A DNA stretch of 64,000 bases from Formicarius rufipectus (lineage: Eukaryota; Chordata; Aves; Passeriformes; Formicariidae). Shown piece after piece: positions 60,650 through 64,000 of this stretch. The stretch lies in the NCBI GenBank assembly GCA_013399695.1, contig VXAU01004024.1:452687-516686 (forward strand), read 5' to 3'. The notes beneath the pieces are model-generated. The model did no database searches. It saw nothing but the letters and a program-made list of their open reading frames with translations, and was not told the origin of the DNA. Made by a program: the position numbers and the translations under genes. Positions within the stretch are counted from its first letter, which is position 1. The number at the start of each line of letters is the position of its first letter.

Positions 60650-61448
60650 GTGAGAGAAACAGACCTGAAGACAGCTGGGTCAGTGGTGAAGGAGGGGCAG
60701 GAGGTGCTCCAGGTGCTGGGTCAGAGATTCCTTTGCAGCCTGCGGTGAAGACCATGGTGAGTCAGGCTGTTTCCCACACTCCATGGAGGACCACAGGAGA
60801 GCAGAGATCCATGTGCAACCCCTGAAGGACCTCATGCTGGAGCAGGTGGATGCCTGAAGGAAATCGTGGCCATCTAGGAAATCCATGCTGTGGCAGGGTC
60901 CTGGCAGGACCTGTGGAGAGAGGAGGCCACACTGGAGCAGCCTGTTCTTGCAGGACTGACCCCATGGAAGGGACCCACACTGGAACAGTTTGTGAGAAAC
61001 AGCACCCCATGGGAAGGAGTCACACTAGAGAAATTCGTGGAGGACTGTCCCTCGTGTGAGGGACCCTGTGCTGGGGCAGGGGAAGAGTGTGAGGACAAAA
61101 GACCAGTAGAGATGTGGGATGAACTGATCATGACTCCCATTCTCCATCCTCTTGTACCACTGGGGAAGAGGAGGTAGAGAATTTGTGAGTGAAGGTGAGA
61201 CAACAAAGAAGACAGGAGTCAGGGGAAGGTTGGACTGGTTTTTATTTCTCAATAGCCTACTTTTGATTTGATTGGTAATAAATCAAGTTGACTTCGCCAA
61301 GTTGAATCTGTTTTGCCTGTGACTGTAACTGGTGAGTGATCTCCCTGTGCTTGTCTTGCTTCACAAGCCTTTCATTATACCTTCTCTACACTGTCCAGAT
61401 GAGGCGGCAAGTGATAGAATGGCATCCAGCCAGGGTCAACCAGCTACA
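60650..61448 (+). mobile_element. ERVL-type LTR, apparently solitary
   Basis: Matches the long bird ERVL-type LTR: GAAGGAGGGGCAGGAGGTGC near 60690, repeated CACACTGGAGCAG-type units (60920-61060), GGGGAAGAGTGTGAGGA near 61080, and a TGATTGGTAATAAAT polyadenylation region with AATAAA at 61277-61282. It ends GGGTCAACCAGCTACA. No retroviral interior or primer site follows, so it is a solo LTR. The 5' limit is approximate. Confidence 0.82.
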
Positions 61449-64000
61449 ATTATAGTAACTTCATTGTTGTGGTGTGTCATTTTAACAAAGACATTCAAAG
61501 AGTCTTCTGCCTGTTTATTTTGCATTTTTGATAACAGCTTATGTCTGGTCATCTTTAGAAGTCTGTCACATGTAACCAGGGAAAGCAAATACTTTTTCAG
61601 AATCTGAGAAATGTGACAATAAATTATCTGAAAGCCAGAGTACAAAAATCATGTTCCTTTTAGAACCTCTTCTGCGATGCAAAACATTAACATGAATGAA
61701 TTCAAATCAGACACAAATTGACACAATTACCTGTGAATACTGTTATTTTGGATGTCTTCTCAGAGAATATTGTTGAATTTGGAGGAGTACTACCTGATCC
61801 ACCTACTCTCTGTAGTAAATACCCAGGAATATGTTGCTAGATACACATCTAAAGGATTATTCAGTAGTAATGACCTCTTTTTTAAAAGTGTATGGCTTTA
61901 GTTGGTCTCTAGAGTTTAAGCTTTTGTTTACCACTCATCTCTCATCCCCCCTAAAAGGAATCCTATTTTATCTGATGTGTTTACAATTAAATGTCTAAGT
62001 TTCTTGTGAGATACTATACTAATATATTCAGTTTTAATATCTTCCCTGAATGCCTGCAGCTCTACAATTTAGTTTCAAAATACACCTATCAACTTAATAA
62101 CAGAGATTGCTGAGTGGTACAACAAAAGACATGAGATGTGAATGGCTCCTGTATGTCTCTTGCTAATCCTGAAAGTCAGCAATCACATTTTAAAGGGAAA
62201 TACTAGTAATCACTTTACTCCTGACTGGAGAAAAAGATGGGAAGACCAAAAAAAACCACAAAAAAACCAAAACCAAAAAAAAAGAGGTTAGTGTGGCTGA
62301 TGCCTCCTCATCACTATTATTAATGCACTATTAGTGTCATATTCCAATCCAAACATGGATTGGAACACATAATTGCTTGCTATCTGGAATTGCTTGCCAG
62401 GACAATGAAGTTTCTTCCTTCCTTTAAAAGAATTTTATTTTCATCCTGGTAAACGTGACATCTGTTTCACTAACCATATTTGCAAATGTTCCCTCAATGA
62501 GGAAGGCAGACAGCTACAAGCTTTCTCCTTATTTTGTGAATAAAATGTTGCCTCTTTCATACACAGTTGACAACACTTGAAACTTCACAGGAGGCCTGTT
62601 CCTTTCTTTAAACTACTCTTGAACTAGAACTCAAGTTAGAGAAATATTTAAGATCTGAACAGAACTCAGGTAAATGCCACTTTTCTTTCCCTTGGATGTG
62701 AACATGGCCAAGGACTAAGAGATAATTCCTAGACTTTGCACAGGAACTGGAACAGAAGCTTAGTACAAAGTTGTCTGTGGGTTAAAGCTCTTCTAAACCG
62801 TTAAATAACACTAGCAATGAAAAAGCTGCATCTTATTGTAAACTAAAATATGTGACTGACACATTAAATGTCTGGCTGACACTCAGCAATACATTGAATC
62901 TTTCAGTAGCAGCACTAAAATCTCCAGATTACAAATGTGAAAGTGTGAAATTAGAGGCCAAAGATGTGATCTCCCATGTCACATACACCAAGGCACCGAT
63001 TGGTTTTGACCTCAGACACCTGTCCTTGACAGCCTCAAGCCTCTCTGAAGAATCTCAGAACTGGTCCTGCAAGTCAACAGCACATGAGAATATGTGGAAA
63101 CTCAAGCACATCTGGTGTTGTTAGCTCCCATGCCTCCTTCATTAGCTTGATTTGCCTTACAGTTTCTAGACTCTTATTTTCTCTAGAATGTTATGGTTAT
63201 ATCAGGGTCTAAACTTTCTTTTTAAAATGAAGTACTTTAACTTCTGTTTAGAATCTGGAGTTTTACAATATAACCTCTGTGCCCATTTCAAGTTCAAAAC
63301 ACAGGAGGTAAATCAAAAGGACCAGGCTTGGGTTAGTTTGTGTTCTGGGAGCGGGATAAACTCAAGAATTTTTGTGGTCCAGCTAGTGTTGTTAATACCT
63401 TAGACTGCTATATTGAAGAGTTTAATAGTTCTTCTTTGTCTAAAAGACTCATAAACATCTTCTGGGAAACAGATTTTGTACAGAACTTTATAGAAAGCAT
63501 TCTATTTAGAACTAAATTCCAAACACATGATCTATAAACAGTCCTATAGGAAACTTTTTATTTTTTATCTCATTGATAACATAATTTCTAGTTCACAATG
63601 TGGTATGGTCTTACTATGATTCTGCCAGTATTGTCTTACAAAGAGTAGAACCATTGAATACTGCTTAAAGGGTAGCAGAGACCTAACAGGATACAGACCT
63701 TTCATCTTCAAGTCAACTTCAGTCAGTACTACAGTGATGAAAAGAATGATAGATTTGCGTTTATAAAGGGAGTTGAAAACAAGTAGAGAGGAACTGCCTG
63801 ATGCAGTCATGGGGAAGTATACTGAAGACAAGAAATCTTCTCAGTCCAATCCTACCCAAACCAACATCTATTTTGTAACAATTACAGCCTTTTCTGATAC
63901 TCTCAGCAGAAAGGTCAAACCCAAGAATATTAAACACATCTTTTGGGGGTTCTACTTCAACTAGTCCTTAAGTTAATAATGTGGACACTCAACACCATTG

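Larger units (their letters stand above)
52975..64000. other. Upstream intergenic region
   Basis: AT-rich sequence beyond the CpG block. It holds a CR1 fragment (55009-55345) and an ERVL-type LTR (about 60650-61448). Poly(A) and short TG or A-rich runs occur (for example 54928-54944, 55984-55997, 62250-62284). I found no exon or RNA gene I can support. Confidence 0.75.

Noticed and set aside
60850..61177. Open frames of 69-110 codons as a host gene
   Set aside because: They lie within the repeated units of an ERVL-type LTR.
1..64000. Search for CRISPR arrays, tRNA or rRNA genes, operons or bacterial mobile systems
   Set aside because: The window is a vertebrate gene with introns. No regular spacer arrays, cloverleaf-type genes or bacterial gene order were seen.

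Overview
The window is vertebrate and almost certainly avian. Its main content is one split gene on the minus strand whose exons read as CEMIP2 (TMEM2), the type II membrane hyaluronidase-family protein. The scattered repeats are CR1-like LINE tails and bird-type LTR retroelements (classes ERVL and II). CEMIP2 lies on human 9q, which corresponds to the avian Z chromosome, so a Z location is likely. That is inference from synteny and cannot be seen here. The species cannot be named.

Layout on the minus strand (the gene reads right to left): a GC-rich, CpG-rich block at about 51.8-53.0 kb, broken by a 439-base assembly gap (52017-52455), is the best candidate for the promoter and 5' untranslated exon. 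A roughly 15.7 kb first intron follows. Twenty coding exons run from 36084 down to 133. Their splice sites and reading phases join without a break into 1231 codons starting at the initiator ATG (36072-36070). The last roughly 150 residues of a family member of usual length lie beyond the left edge. The protein has a cytoplasmic tail, one membrane anchor at residues 81-101, a G8 domain, a first GG-type lectin domain, a parallel beta-helix region and the start of a second GG-type domain.

Introns carry mobile elements. Intron 15 (4745-10694) holds a CR1 fragment followed by a decayed ERVL-like provirus with two LTRs, both antisense to the gene. Intron 1 holds a younger, internally deleted class II provirus (41759-46155). 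It has paired LTRs of about 310 bp, a perfect 6-bp target duplication, a tRNA-Trp-type primer binding site, broken gag, collapsed pol and no recognisable env. It sits inside an older LTR-like sequence. Its leader contains an unusual GC-rich degenerate minisatellite. Several CR1 tails lie in other introns. The right-hand 11 kb (53-64 kb) is upstream intergenic sequence with one CR1 fragment and one ERVL-type LTR, and no gene I can support.

No prokaryotic-type system, CRISPR array, tRNA or rRNA gene was found. The most unusual items are a degenerate copy of part of CEMIP2 exon 11 in the following intron, a non-canonical GC-AG intron after exon 17, a (TG)n tract directly at the splice acceptor of the first coding exon, and the GC-rich leader insert of the class II provirus.
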